NCBI GenBank assembly: GCA_023627715.1
Contig: JAMAHW010000026.1
Span: forward strand, 425,581-489,580
DNA from: Periconia sp. R9002
Taxonomy: Eukaryota; Ascomycota; Dothideomycetes; Pleosporales; Periconiaceae
Direction: 5' to 3'
Length of the DNA stretch: 64,000 nt
In this document: in pieces, positions 35,698 to 47,970 of the stretch
How positions within the stretch are numbered: position 1 is the first letter of the stretch
Layout: each line of letters starts with the position of its first letter
The notes under the pieces: generated by a model
The model's input: only the letters and a program-made list of their open reading frames with translations
The model's database searches: none
Told to the model about the DNA's origin: nothing
Program-made: the position numbers and the translations under genes

Positions 35698-36277
35698 ATG
35701 GCAACAAGCACTAGTATTCCAATGGTGGTGTGTGGACGTAATCCAAACACTGCTCAAGCTGTTCGTCGAATGATGGTCCCAGAGTTCGATGGTATGGAAT
35801 TTCAATCTATCTTCTCGCGCGATGTTGCTAAACTGTTGTCTTCAGTTGTTCATGCGTGTCTCACTCCCGAGCAAGCGATTGCTGACATCACGCGATTTGC
35901 CCAGAAATTGGAGCCACTGGACCACAACGAGAACGTGGGCTCACAGAATTACTCCAAGATCCCTAGTATCGTCGCAATGGGTGAGTGGATGAAAATGGAC
36001 AGTGATATTCTGTAAGCAAAAATCACTCATCGTCTATGCAGGGGGTGGTTACGATCACGACACATGTGTGAGAATTAAAAATGCAGTTGACAACCAAACG
36101 GACGCGAAAGGGCTGCTATGGTTGTGGCCAGATGCCACAAAGAAAGTCCTAGCGGGTCCGCCGCCCACCACCCCAAAGGAATTCGAAAGTTATGCGAGTG
36201 GCGTGGTTACAAGGATCAAGGAGCGTACGAGTCAGAATGATTTTAAAGAAGCTGAAGGGGGAGTGTTTCACTACTAA
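35698..36277 (+). CDS. Uncharacterised small fungal protein (172 aa)
   Basis: Exons 35698-35980 and 36042-36277 (61-bp intron) give 172 residues. It opens with a strand-turn-helix typical of a nucleotide-binding or Rossmann-like start (MVVCGRNPNTAQAVRRMM), without a full GxGxxG. The spliced middle has AMGGGYDHDTC, and the C-terminal half carries LLWLWPDATK and a closing amphipathic helix. The layout resembles a group of small uncharacterised proteins common in filamentous ascomycetes; I know no assigned function. No signal peptide or membrane segment is seen. A TATAAAAG string 80 bp upstream supports the start. Confidence 0.75.
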
Positions 36278-36539
36278 AGGCATTCGAAAATGGCGTGACT
36301 GTCAAATAGGTATGTTAGATTCGAAGGAGTGCATATCACCTAGTGTATCTTCATATCAAAAGAAGAGTATATCGTCGCATAGCAATATGATCGCTCGCGT
36401 GCATCTTCATATAAACGTCTAAAATCATATAATCGTATCTACGTAGAGAAATCCTCTAGTAATCCACTCGAATCCCAAACGAATGAAGTATTCACAGAAT
36501 CAAACACAGAAGGCCATCAGATCAGCATATGTCCTACGA
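36278..36539. other. Convergent spacer
   Basis: A 262-bp AT-rich gap between two facing 3' ends; nothing is seen in it. Confidence 0.5.
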
Positions 36540-38364
36540 TCAGTAAAGTCCGTTCCTGACATCTTCGGCAATTTTCTTCAACTCATCTATGCTCGGAGGC
36601 TCTCCAGCGGCCACCATCTCGTCTGGGCTATCCTCTAACTGAAAGCTATCTTTTCGCTTAAGTCTTTTCTTCCCCCAATTCAGTGGATTCATTAACAAGC
36701 CCACACCTGATGGGGAGGACGAATGAGCGGAAATTGACTTGGAGCGTTCAAGAGCCACGGGAGATTTGGATACGTTAGTGTCGAGACGTGGGAGTTTGCC
36801 CACGTAAGTAACCCTGGGCGACTGAGTCTCGGGCGAAGAGAGAAACGGCTCTATTGGCTTGGAAGCGGTGGAAAGGCTTTGCAGGCCTACTTCATAGTTA
36901 GGAAATTGTGTATGAGTATAAAACAGACGGACTTGACCTACTATTGAGTAACCGGGGCCCATCTGGTTCAACCCCCCGCCATCGCTTTCCATATTTTTTG
37001 GCAAAAAGCATCTTTTGTTCATCGAGCTCCAGAAAGTATTTCGTCAAACCTTGGACTTTGGACGTCCGTAGAAGCTTAATGAGTTGCAATGTTTCTGGCA
37101 GAACCATAACGTGCGAGTTACGCTTGACGAGCACTACCTCCAATCTCTTCAATGGTTGTCGTTCCTCGATGGTTTCGCGCATGCCAGATCTAGAACCCTC
37201 CTGGGAAGCTGGTCGGGATAATTCTTGATCGCGGGACGAGCGTTCGCGGCTCTTACTTCGAAAACGAGACTTGCTTCTCTTGCGTAGAGATCCACGCCTG
37301 CCTACACTGGGCGATCGTCCACGAGCCTCTTCTTCACTGTCTCTATCGGCCCAGATAAGAGACAAGATCGCCTCCAAGTATTTCTCAATTCTAGCGGCGT
37401 CTTCTTTTTCCTTCTTGAGGCTCCTCATACGCTGGTTGCTGCCTTCTTGTTCACCTGAATTTGCTGTACCGCCTTTCCCGGCGCTATTTCCACCGTCTTC
37501 ACAGCTTGCCACTGGGAGACGTAGATTTAACCTGGAGAGAGTACGAAGAGTATCCCTAACCATCTGAGGTGGTCGATTGTCTATCCAGAAGTTTTTGTGC
37601 TTCCTGAAGTTGTCGTGAACTGTAGACGATACTCTAGAGTGGTAGATGGAATGAAGATCGATTATGAAAGTGCATCTATCGTGCAGGGCATGCAAGGCAG
37701 AATCTCGAACATGACGTGAAACTAGGAAGACAGGATGTTTCCGGATTAGCTGTACGTCGATGTAGTCAACTCCTGCGCGGTGATATCGATACTGCATGTG
37801 TTGTTTTTCCAAACTGGGTGGTCCAATGGAAACATTTAGCGGAAGACATAGAGCGTAGGACAGGATATGCTCTAGCAAATATGAAGGAAGTGAGGTCAAA
37901 GTCGTAGGCTCTTTTTTAGTATTTTCTTGTTTCAAGGTTTGCCTGAGAGAAGATTGTGAGGAATGTGCCGTTTGCGCAGTTGATGTTGATCGAGCGTGGG
38001 AGAATACAGATGATCCAGACGTAGAATAACTAGAAGCGGTGGAAGCAACGGAAGCATTGGAACTGGCTCTTGATAGTTCCGTAACTTGTGAAAGGGTAGG
38101 AGGATGGGGATGTTCTGAAGTGGATGGGAATATTGCCCATCGCCGTCTTGGATGCTCCCTCGCGGGACTTTTACGGGCGATTGGGGTCTCTTCTGAAATT
38201 TGCTGTAGCTGGGTAGAGTTGGGAACAGGTCGACGCGGAATGATATGATGCCGAGCTGGTTGAGGTCTCTCGGGTTGTGAGGTAGTGAATGTTGCAAAAT
38301 CTACACTCATACGAGAGTTCGGGAGAGAAAGTGGCAGAGGCGAAAATGCAAGTGAATTCGCCAT
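36540..38364 (-). CDS. Uncharacterised fungal protein with F-box-like segment and RS-like basic region
   Basis: Exons (minus) 38364-36942 and 36889-36540 (52-bp intron) give 590 residues. The first 140 or so are Ser/Thr/Pro-rich and disordered. A short LTSLPSYLLEHILSYALCLP segment looks like the start of an F-box. It leads into a folded region (LIRKHPVFLVSRHVRDSALHAL, then a charged coiled stretch), a basic serine-arginine tract (RKRSKSRFRSKSRERSSRDQE), and a conserved-looking block with VLVKRNSHVMVLPETL and LTKYFLELDEQKMLFAKKYG. The tail is again Ser-rich. Similar proteins are frequent in filamentous ascomycetes without assigned function. The start is the ATG at 38364; the frame extends further only from a non-ATG codon. 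Confidence 0.78.
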
Positions 38365-41300
38365 GTCGAGTATTGTATGCTCCGAGAGTGATATTAGTAG
38401 AATGTAGCGATGCAAGAGATCACAGATCCCTCGCTAAGAATCGTAGTAATGAGAGAATGAGAAGATCAACTTCAATCCGTGAATGTAAAATATTATACTG
38501 ATAGAATTTGGAGAGAGATCAACTCTCAATGGTGCAGAAAAGAATGGAGAAGAGAAGGACCAAGTATATAAAACGAATGGAGAAATCAATGTTAGATGAA
38601 AATGAGCGACGCTTCCCTCAACTCAACACCATCGACTTAGTTGAATCGGCTTACCATCTCACCTTCGCACCAGAAGTCGCATCTCCAGAGTACAGAAAGT
38701 CACAAAGTTAAAATCTGTCGAGGAGCTGCCTTAGCCAGATACATAGTCAACCTTAGCGCCTGGAACTTAAACTTCCCGAACTCATGGCCCCTTGTCCTGC
38801 ATTAATTAGTCCTGGGGTAAGCGGATCATAAGCGATCAAACCTGAGTCAATGCGAAGCTTATTCACACAGCTTCGTGGGGGGCTGACGAATTAAATGGAG
38901 TGGATGGTGAAGGGGGATTCAATCGTCACACGCCATTTGTGACCTTGTTCAATTGCCCTGGAACTCCTTGGCGAACGAAGCAGTCCAAGGCCAAGAAGCA
39001 AGGCGGCGAGTGAAACCCAAGGTGTCTTTTGTACTGCAGTGCGACGGTGTTGAAAGAAACAATTATATCATGCTGCTGTTCACGAACTAAAAGCTAATAG
39101 AGATCGATAGCACACAGATTCGGTAAAATTCGGAATACGAAGGTATCTGCAAGCCTCTCCAACTTTATCGCTGCCGTTATGCATAGATACACGTGGAGAT
39201 GATTTGCGAGGTTAGCCGAAGACGCTCGCTCCGTAGAACTGGTCGCATCCCGAGGGTAATTGAGGCTGCAGTGAGGCAGAAACAAGGCGCGTCTGACGTG
39301 GTGTGGTCGACCCGTACTGGCGGAATCACCATGTCCTGCACTAGTCCGCACAGCACTCCGATACTCTATTGAAACAACAACAATACAAGTATGATTCAAT
39401 CAGGCCCAGAAAAATCGTAAGCTTACTGTAATGAGGCCGACAAATTCAAGCTTTTCGTCTCCCCAAATAAAGCCACCCTTTGTTTGCTAACTGTGTTGGG
39501 ACTGGTGAAACATGCTGGCATGTGTATCAGGTTGAGAAACACATTAAAGCGCACTGGACATACCGCAAAGAAGTTGCCAACAGTAATCATATGTAAAGAT
39601 TTCTGCAGATAGAAAGATAATTGTATTTTGTCAAAGCCTAGGATCAGTAAGCTCATGTTCACTACGTTGTTATCGCACCACAGAGGACTGAGACCAATGA
39701 GAACCGGTCCAAATGCGAGAATAAGATCATAACTATATATTGTTGTTGCAGTTTAAGTTATTTTGTTTTTGTTCTTCATGAATCACATATCTTTTATATA
39801 TGAGTTTTGACGTCAACTGGTATTGTTGTTGGATATACGTCTCCCTGCATCGTCTCTCAATGAGATAAGCGGGAGACACTTTTAAACACCTAGGATGGGA
39901 TACGTGATATACAAAACGTTAATCATAAGATAGGCTTTCTGAAGGCAGAATGTTTGCGGATGCTACCCCAAAACCTGGCAGACCTCTGTCCTTAATGCCT
40001 AACTCTTTGTCACTAACGGTGTTACCTCTATCTGCTATTGGCGAGCCACCCCAGCGCAAACGGCGGCCGCACCAATCTGTTGCTCACCATTTCTGTTCTT
40101 TCTGCATGTTACCTAGAAGACTCGTGAGGACACGAGTCTCAGAATGTCCTAAAACGTAACTGCGACTAACTGCACCCCCTCGTTCGCTCTCTCTCTCTTC
40201 ATCAGCTTTCAGCATCCGATGATCTCTAGAAATGTACATATTTGCCAAATTGGAATAAATCTTACGCTACTACAGCAGAAACTTCGTTGGTCTCAAACGT
40301 TTTCATACCAAGTTTCACAATAGCTTTTCCAGCCTATCTTGACAAGACCGTCTGCCAAACTCAATATTCGAGCTAGTGTCTTCAATTTGAAAGACTCTAA
40401 TCTAGTCTGCGAAACAAGCCCAACAGTAGATGCACTATCTAGAGCCTAGGCGAATTGGCTGCAATAATACTGCCTCCGGCAGCCACCGTTGCAAACGAAG
40501 ACGGGTGTTCCCGTAGTTTTGCTACATGGAGCTAAAACATCGAGTAGATTATTTGAATATCGGGTTTCTGGTTTTGTGTTAATGTTAGAGGCTTGCCCTA
40601 GATATCAGTTGGTCTTCCTTAAACAGCATTGGTTGTTATCCTGGAGTTGTCACTTTGACGGATGTTATTTCTCGTTGAAACGAATTGTCTTTTATAGCTT
40701 ACCCAGCGTTATGATGACTTATAATAGCGTCGTTATCTGCCTTCGTCGTGCTCATGTTGTATATCTCTGTAGAGAGACTGGCCTTGAATTGACTTGGTAT
40801 TTCTTGCTCGATGTTCTGCAGGAAAAGTTCAACCTTCAAACTGATTTGCCCTTTATAGTTCAGTAATTGCATATGACACAGATGATTCCGGACGGTACCG
40901 ATTCCTTTTCGTCAGCGGGCGCTGCGGGCTAGATTAATCTGTGATTAGGTGCATTAGACATAGACTCTGTTCCGCCGGCAATTACGACATCAGCGTACCC
41001 TTACTAAATAGTTTGCGCAGCTAGAATTGATAAGTTAGTAGAACAAGCACACGCTTTGTTTATAGTGGTGCGAAATGTTGTTAGTGGCAGGCGCGTTCCA
41101 AGTCATCACTGCCACTGCAATCCTGCTCGACACATTAAGCGATTTGATAGCATTAACTAGATGGTTTATAGATATTTTGGATTATTGTTAAATTGCTCAT
41201 CTATGCCAATCTGACTAATATCTCTTCCTCGGTGCATAGAAACGAGCGCAGTAAAACTTGGGGGAATATTGCGTAATAGTTGTGAATAAATAACATCAAT

Positions 41301-41789
41301 CGATGGTATGAGCTTTGTGGACAACATAAATATAAATTTTACTGGTAGGATTGGAGATGGGAAACCTGGCCTCTATCATCAGTTTCATAACATCACTCAC
41401 CGCCGGTTCTGTTGAACTCGCAGCTACCTATCTTAGAATAACACCTCAATCGCAGAGTGCATATTACGCGCGAGAGAACATAACATAGCACTGAGACCTC
41501 GTTAGGATCAATGACTCAATGACTGAATGAGTGGGGCGACGCTCGCTGCTTAATATCATCAAACAAAGTAAATGTATCCGCTCTGATTAGCAGACTCTAC
41601 TGATTGTGCGGTACTACTGCCTAATTACAACACAGCTTTGCGGCGTGCGGCGTCTGTTGCCTAGATGCCCGTGCGCTGGCCATCTCTTTAAGTTGCTCAA
41701 GGATGCCCACATCGCAGCCACCATTACTTTTTGTTATTGAAAACCATTAAGTACAGTTTTGAACTCATATTACCGATTGTTCTTGCACC
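38365..41789. other. AT-rich 3.4 kb gene-free region
   Basis: From about 39.0 kb both strands are littered with stops and base composition shifts toward AT. The few open frames (for example 39094-39399 and 40489-40866) have no domain and no splice partners. It could be an old, mutated transposon or gene relic, but I found no terminal repeats, target duplications or remnant motif. It also contains the promoters of both flanking divergent genes. Confidence 0.55.
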
Positions 41790-43731
41790 ATGGCATTGGA
41801 AAAGGAGACAGTCACACCTGCGCCGGTCGTACCAGCACCGAGTTTACAACAATCCCCTCCTACACTGACAAATTTATTGCCAGAGTTGAAAAGTGCCATT
41901 TGCAAGCATGTATGTGATATCTTGGCCTGAATTCACAGGCGGACGCAGATTTTTGCAGAGCATCGTACCTCGTGTATTGGATTTTGGCTGACGTTGATCT
42001 GCATTTGATTGAAAGTTACCGAAAAAAGACCTGGTCAATGTTTGTTTATCCTGCAAAACCATGCAGGATGCTGCGATCGTTCCGCTTTACCGCAACATCA
42101 CTCTCGAAATCGTAGAACAGGGTACAAAATATATCAACCTCCTTGCTTATATGTTGACGAGGGAAAACCCTGGTCTAAAGCACATACGGAACGTTCGCAT
42201 CAAGAAAATAGACAGGCCGTCCAAATCTACCCGTAAAATCTCGTGCGAGACCGCAACGAAATACCTAATTGCAGCCCTACCCAAAGACCAGCTGACAACT
42301 TTCAGGTAACGCATGATACCAAGCAGGCTCCAAATCTTTTACTAACTGAACTTCATAGCTGGGAAGTCGAGCAACATTTCAGCGCCGAGTTTTACGTATT
42401 ATTGCTAGAGCGGCAACGCACGCTTAAACATCTCGAATTGGTGCCAACATGGAATTCGACATACCTCCACAAGGCATATGAACAAAATGGAAACTGGACA
42501 AAGGTTGCAGCAAATGCCGAGTCTTTTCTGGTCAAGCCTGATTCCTGGGTTTTGGATACCGCCGGACTGCTGCTCCAACGCGCAACCAAAATCAAGGTAT
42601 TGAAGCTCAGTGGTGGATCTCTGGAAGACAGTTTGCGAAGAGTTCACACCGACGATGATGGCATCGTAACTGACCATTTTTTTACGAAAACTATGGGCCA
42701 CTTGCAAAACCCTGGAGCGCAATTGCTGCCATTGACCTGTCTCGCGTTGCAGCAACTCGATTTGGAGCATTGTAAAGAAAACTATGTCAAGATTATAGAT
42801 TTCTCTACCCTCAAAAAACTTCGCATACTTAATTGCTGGCGAACAGACCTTCTGCTCGAATGTATCATGCAACTGGATCAGAAAGACATTCCTCCAATCG
42901 AGCAACTGATAGTGGAGAGCGACAGATACGAAGAAAGCGAGCACCAGCTTCTTCCCACTTTAGACACCTTTCTTGGATTTTTAAAAGGCCTCAAGGAACT
43001 GCAAATTCGGCTCACCAATCCGGGTCACCTACCGGCGGTGAAGAGCATCACGGGACATGGCAAGACCCTGGAAACACTCCATGTTAACGTTCGAAAGGAA
43101 CCACGGTCCGAAAACAGCGACTATATATCATACACGGCACCTGAACAGCTTGAGGAGTTGTGTAAATCACTTCCACGCCTGAAACAGCTTGCCTTGAGCA
43201 TTGAACATAAGGAGAACCCAGTAGCTTCTACACTCCGTTATGATGAAGGCTTATTTCGCGAAAGTATTGTGGTGAGCTTGGCCGCTTTCAGGAAATTTAC
43301 TACTACAATAGTGAGAATTTACTAAGGGAATGCAGTCCTCGCTAGCCCACCTCCCAAATCTCCAGTTTCTCAACATAGTTAACTGTCCTAATGTGGAACA
43401 CGGAACACAGATCACCATAGAAGCCTACACCGGGATGCTAGTTCGCCAAGCTACGTGCTTTTTCAAGGAGTTCAGTCAATTGCAGTCAGAGACAGATCAT
43501 CAAAACGATAGCCTGCGCCTTCTGGTCTTCGGCGAACACAAGGACTTTAGTAACAAAATTGATGGGTTGAAGGATGAAGACATGGAGCCATACATGCCGC
43601 GATTTGTGTTTCCAAGGCAAGAAGGGGCAAACGAGCAATTGATAAGCAACTATCTTATCGAGGTCAATTTTCCCTTGATGAAGAATATGTTCAAACTTCC
43701 AGGGAGTGGGGGTCCTCTCGCTGATCTTTAA
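41790..43731 (+). CDS. F-box protein with leucine-rich-repeat-like region
   Basis: Exons 41790-41909, 42016-42305, 42359-43271 and 43336-43731 give 572 residues. An F-box-like motif spans about residues 25-65 (LTNLLPELKSAICKHLPKKD, then LVNVCLSCKTMQDAAIVPLY). The remainder is a solenoid of leucine-rich units (LKHLELV, LTCLALQQLDLEHC, LKKLRILNCW, LKELQIRL, LKQLALSIEHKE, LQFLNIVNCPNV). Such proteins are substrate adaptors of SCF ubiquitin ligases; the substrate is unknown. The last intron (43272-43335, 64 bp, GTGAGC donor, branch near TTTACTAAG) removes a stop at 43325 and keeps phase, joining what looks like two separate frames. F-box/LRR genes like this are often lineage-specific in fungi. 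Confidence 0.85.
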
Positions 43732-44297
43732 GCATGCAAGGACGGCTCATCAACAGTCTGAAGCTCGGCTCATCTGTATTGAATTGGGCTATTAGCAGAG
43801 GCTCGAAGCAAACATATCATTCGATGAATATGATAGCTATCCAAAAAACTGCGAAAGAGAGACAAGAAAGGAAGTGGGACTTGAGAGGATTTGTCAAGGG
43901 TACTTTTCTTTTATCTATTACAGCGTACCTATGTGAGATGGTTAGGTTTCGCTCTTATTCCTACCTATTAGCAGAGGAGAGTCAGACGCAAAGCAAATTA
44001 TGGGCCTTACGTTACTGCTGAGTTATCCGGTTATTGTTCAACATTGCTGTGCCACAGCTCCCACGCTGTTGCATATGCACGGCATAGCAGTGCGGCACGC
44101 GGCACACCCTACATACCAATGTGGAATATTTAAGGCGTGCAATCACCCAATAAGTCTTCGTTCTTTCTTTATACCTTTTTTTCTAACGAACAATTTTCAC
44201 TAAGGACGTGCATAAATGGTAAAGCAGCATCGCATTTCGGAAATCCTAATTCGTACGTCTTAACCGTTACTTACCACTGTCCAAGCGCCGAGTAACA
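43732..44297. other. Spacer between F-box and O-methyltransferase genes
   Basis: A 566-bp AT-rich stretch serving as the methyltransferase promoter. A 95-codon frame at 43734-44021 has no support. Confidence 0.55.
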
Positions 44298-45917
44298 ATG
44301 GACGAACTGCCCACCCTCCTCAAAAGCATCCAAGCCGTAGATACGAATGAAATCTCATCCGACGCCGCCGTACAGACGAAGCTGCTCCACCTAGCTAAAA
44401 AACTCACGGTGGTCTTAGAAGGACCGGTTAATAGAGCCACGGACCTCGTCTTCAAAGTAGTCCACCACTATCCCTCCTCTCCCTTTTTAAACATTACCCT
44501 AACACATACCACAAAGCCCTACACTTCAATCGCCGCACGCATAGCGGTAGAACTAAACCTATTTCACCATATTTCTTCTGCGTCGGGGGGTATCACCTCC
44601 AAACAGCTGGCCGATATTACTGGAGCGGAGGAGCTCTTGATATGTACGTCCACGACCCTCATACGAAGAAAATGTTGTGAAATGACTGACGAGGAATCCC
44701 AGCACGTATCCTCCGCCTTCTAGCCTCGACGTCCTTCGTCGACGAGCTGCATGAAAACGAATGGAGCGCCAATGCCACCACAGAGGCAATGGCGACTCCG
44801 CCCATCGCCGCGGGCCATAGATTCGTGTAAGAGTCAAACCTTTCGTTCACCACGTCAAAATCCCACCCCTCTCACGTGTTCAATGATTTATCTCGTATGC
44901 AAGTCCACACCCAGGACGTTTCCGTGACTCCTTTTTGGTGTCGATACCGCGAGCAATCACATTGCTATACTCCCCCATCCAAACACCCACCAACTTTAAC
45001 CCATACAAACAGCTACGACGCCCTCATAACCTCCGCCATAAAAGCCCCCAAATACCTCTCGGAAACGCACTATACAGTCCCCACGCAACCCACCGACACC
45101 TTCATCCAATACGCGCACCAAACCCGGCTCCCCTTCTTCGAGTACCTCGGCTCCAAACCCGCCATGATGCGCGACTTCAACCTCTTCATGGGGAACACCA
45201 TGGGCGCGCGCGAGTACTGGCACGAGTGGTACGATGTCCGGAGTCGCTTGATCGATGGGTTTGATGCGGAGAAGAGTCCGGTGTTGCTGGTTGATGTGGG
45301 GGGTGGGAAGGGGCATGATTTGCAGGCGTTCCGGGAGGTGTTTGGGGATGGGTCGTGGGGGGGTGAAGAGAGGTTGGTGTTGCAGGATTTACCGCCTGTT
45401 TTGGAGGAGGTGTCTGAGGAGGTGCTTGGGGGGGATGGAGTGAAAATGGCGCATGATTTTTTTATGGAGCAGCCTGTGAAAGGTACGTTTGTGTTATCTC
45501 TCGTCTACGAAATACTTTGGCTGTTTTGTTCAGTTTTTTCATATATTTGTGTTTTTTTTTTGTTCTCCGGCTTATGGAATATGTTGTAACAAAGGCGCAC
45601 GGGGATACTTCCTCCACCACATCCTACACGACTGGTCCGATGAATACTGCCTCAAGATCCTCCGCCATCTACGCGACGCCATGGCCCCAAGATACTCGAA
45701 GCTCCTGATCCACAAACTGATCCTGCCGAACACGGGAGCGGAAGAGATACAAGCGCGTTTCGATCTCGTGATGATGACGTTGAATGGGGGAATGGAAAGG
45801 TCGAAGAGTCAGTGGATCAAGTTGTTGGAGGACGCTGGGTTTTGCAACATTCGAATTCACGAGCATCTTGATCATGATGGGATTGTTGAGGCGGAAGTGC
45901 CTTTTAATGAACATTAG
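44298..45917 (+). CDS. SAM-dependent O-methyltransferase, plant/fungal type 2
   Basis: Exons 44298-44643, 44703-44826, 45013-45482 and 45595-45917 give 420 residues, the family length. An N-terminal dimerisation and winged-helix region (SIAARIAVELNLFHHI, SRILRLLA) precedes the catalytic domain. SAM motif I is LLVDVGGGKGHDL; the catalytic-histidine segment is LHHILHDWSDE; the closing block is LNGGMERSKSQWIKLLEDAGF. Relatives methylate phenolic hydroxyls in polyketide and other secondary metabolites. No polyketide or peptide synthase lies in the window, so the substrate is open. The convergent neighbour is an MFS permease 98 bp away, a possible export partner. The 186-bp intron 2 is the least certain junction but restores HRFVYDALI. 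Confidence 0.9.
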
Positions 45918-46015
45918 GCTGTATTTAGAAAAGGGAGAAGTAGATGCTGTAGCTATTGCTTTAACACGAAATGCTAGAATAGCTGTGTGCTTCTGCCCTG
46001 ATACGTTTACGCACT

Positions 46016-47519
46016 TTAAATCTTTTGAAGAAATGCACCGCCCACCCGTCTAATCCTCGCCGCAGCAATAAACACACACCCAGCCGTCATCAACGACGCC
46101 GCCCAACAAACAAGCCCAACCCACCCACCCCCACTTTCCCGTGTCCCCAAAATAGCCCCAGCGATGGGTTCCGCAACCAGTACACCACACCCCACAACAC
46201 CAAGCGTCATCCCAATCCTCCTTCCGATACTGTTGGTAGAATCGCTGATACTTACTATCCCCGCAACGGGCAGCCCCATGAAGGCCCCGCTGAAAGACCC
46301 AAACGCAATGGCCCACACAACCAAAGCCGGCGTGTTGTATACAGAAAGCGAACTAAACGCAAGCACTCCTGATAATAAAGCAGTGAGGGCGAGAATCTGC
46401 ACGGGGCCAAGGGAATCGGCGAGGAGGGATGGAAGGATCCGACCGATGGTAGATGCGGCGTTGACGATGGTCAAAGACTGTAATGCCAGACTCGAAGATA
46501 CATTTGCTCTCTGCGCGGCGAGGAGATTGATGTAGTACAACATGACGTAAATACCCATGAAGGTTATCAGTGCTCCGGCGACGAGTAGTACGAATGGCGT
46601 GTCGTGGAGAGCTTGTCGGTCGACGAGAGACTTTGACCATTTAGCGAGAGACTTGGTGAATGGCCGCCTTCTCTCTATAGTAGCAAGACTGTCTGGAGTG
46701 ACGGGTTCGGGAAATCGCATGACGAGTAGTGGGATCAAGGACGTAGCAACGAAGATGAATCCAAGGAGACGTGTCGCCCAGGAAAATCCCACATGTGATT
46801 CCATACGTGAGAACACGAGGGGAAATATTACAGCACCTATGCGTAATCAGCATAAACGCCACAATTCCATCGTGACCAGTTTGGCTATTGGGACAAGGCG
46901 CGTACCAATACCGCTCCCAGACGACGACAACCCCATAGCAAGCGCCTGCCGTCTCTTAAAATGCATAGCCACCAGCGCTGGAGCAGGTAGATACAGACAT
47001 CCAAACCCAATCCCCATCGCGACCCCTTGCGCGAGGAACAACTGCCAATACTGATCGCACAGACTCGTCATGAAAAGGCCCACCACCGAGAACAACGTTC
47101 CCAGGCGGAGGAGCGAATGTAGATGTCCAGCGTCAAAAATTGGCCCGATCATGAAAGAGACTAGGAACATGGAGAAGCCTTGTACGGACCCGATCCAGGA
47201 TATCTGGGAGGAGGAGTAGTGGGGGAGTTTGGTGAGAGAGTAGTGGGTTTGGTAGACGCCGAAGCTGCCGAGCATGCCCCTGGTGGAGAGATTGTTAGGC
47301 ACATTTTTGAGGGGAAAGCGGAGATGTGTAGTGAGTGTGGGTGTCAATATACCAAGTATTAACGTTCAGACAGAAGCTTCCCAGGACCTGGAGCCAAGCG
47401 ATCCGGCGCCGGGTTTTGTCATAATGCGTGCTTTCATCTTGGCCAGCCCGGTTGGCTTTATGAGTTGGTACTTTAGAAGGCGAACTGGAGGTTTCCCCGT
47501 CAGAAGTTGGGTTTTGCAT
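46016..47519 (-). CDS. Major facilitator superfamily permease, monocarboxylate-transporter type
   Basis: Exons (minus) 47519-47353, 47279-46906 and 46836-46016 give 453 residues. After a polar N-terminus of about 35 residues come about twelve hydrophobic helices. Family hallmarks include WLQVLGSFCLNVNTWG, the SFGVYQTHY entry, SWIGSVQGF, and GIGFGCLYLPAPALVAMHF followed by RRQALAMGLSSSGSGIG. That is the pattern of fungal monocarboxylate permease-like (MCH) proteins. Fungal members carry varied substrates, and yeast Mch5 imports riboflavin, so the substrate cannot be read here. The gene converges on the O-methyltransferase gene and lies upstream of an FLX1-type carrier on the same strand. Confidence 0.88.
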
Positions 47520-47970
47520 GGTAGTATAAGTTTAAGCGTTCCTTCTTTAACGGTATCTGGGGCTGTTATATGCCTTCTGTCGGTTTCAAATTAGAAGTAA
47601 AGCGCTGCCACAGTTCGTTTGAGCTGAAAAATACGTCCTTGGTTGGGGACATGCGCACAACGTAAGTGTTGGATCATGCGATGAAGCTGGTGTAAGAGGG
47701 TTGGTTTGAAATTACCGTTCCCTGTTGAAATGTATTAATAAGGCCATAGAGGAAAAGAGAGGGCTAGCAATATGGATAGGTCGGACCGTGATCAGCGAGA
47801 ATTAAGAACCTGTGCCGCAACAAGACCTCATCTCAATATCTGTGTCCATACTCCCCGTAGCCTATAGAAAGGAGACACAACAATCAGCATGCGCGGCGCA
47901 GTCTCACACAAAGAATCAACTTGCAGGAGACTGATCGATACAGTCTTCATATTTTAAAATTGAATTACTG
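47520..47970. other. MFS promoter and FLX1-type carrier 3' flank
   Basis: A 451-bp tandem spacer with no gene seen. Confidence 0.6.

Noticed and set aside
40489..40866. 125-codon frame in the AT-rich desert
   Set aside because: It begins with a few enzyme-like residues (VPVVLLHGA), but the rest has no fold signature, the frame starts at a non-ATG codon, and the surrounding DNA is full of stops.
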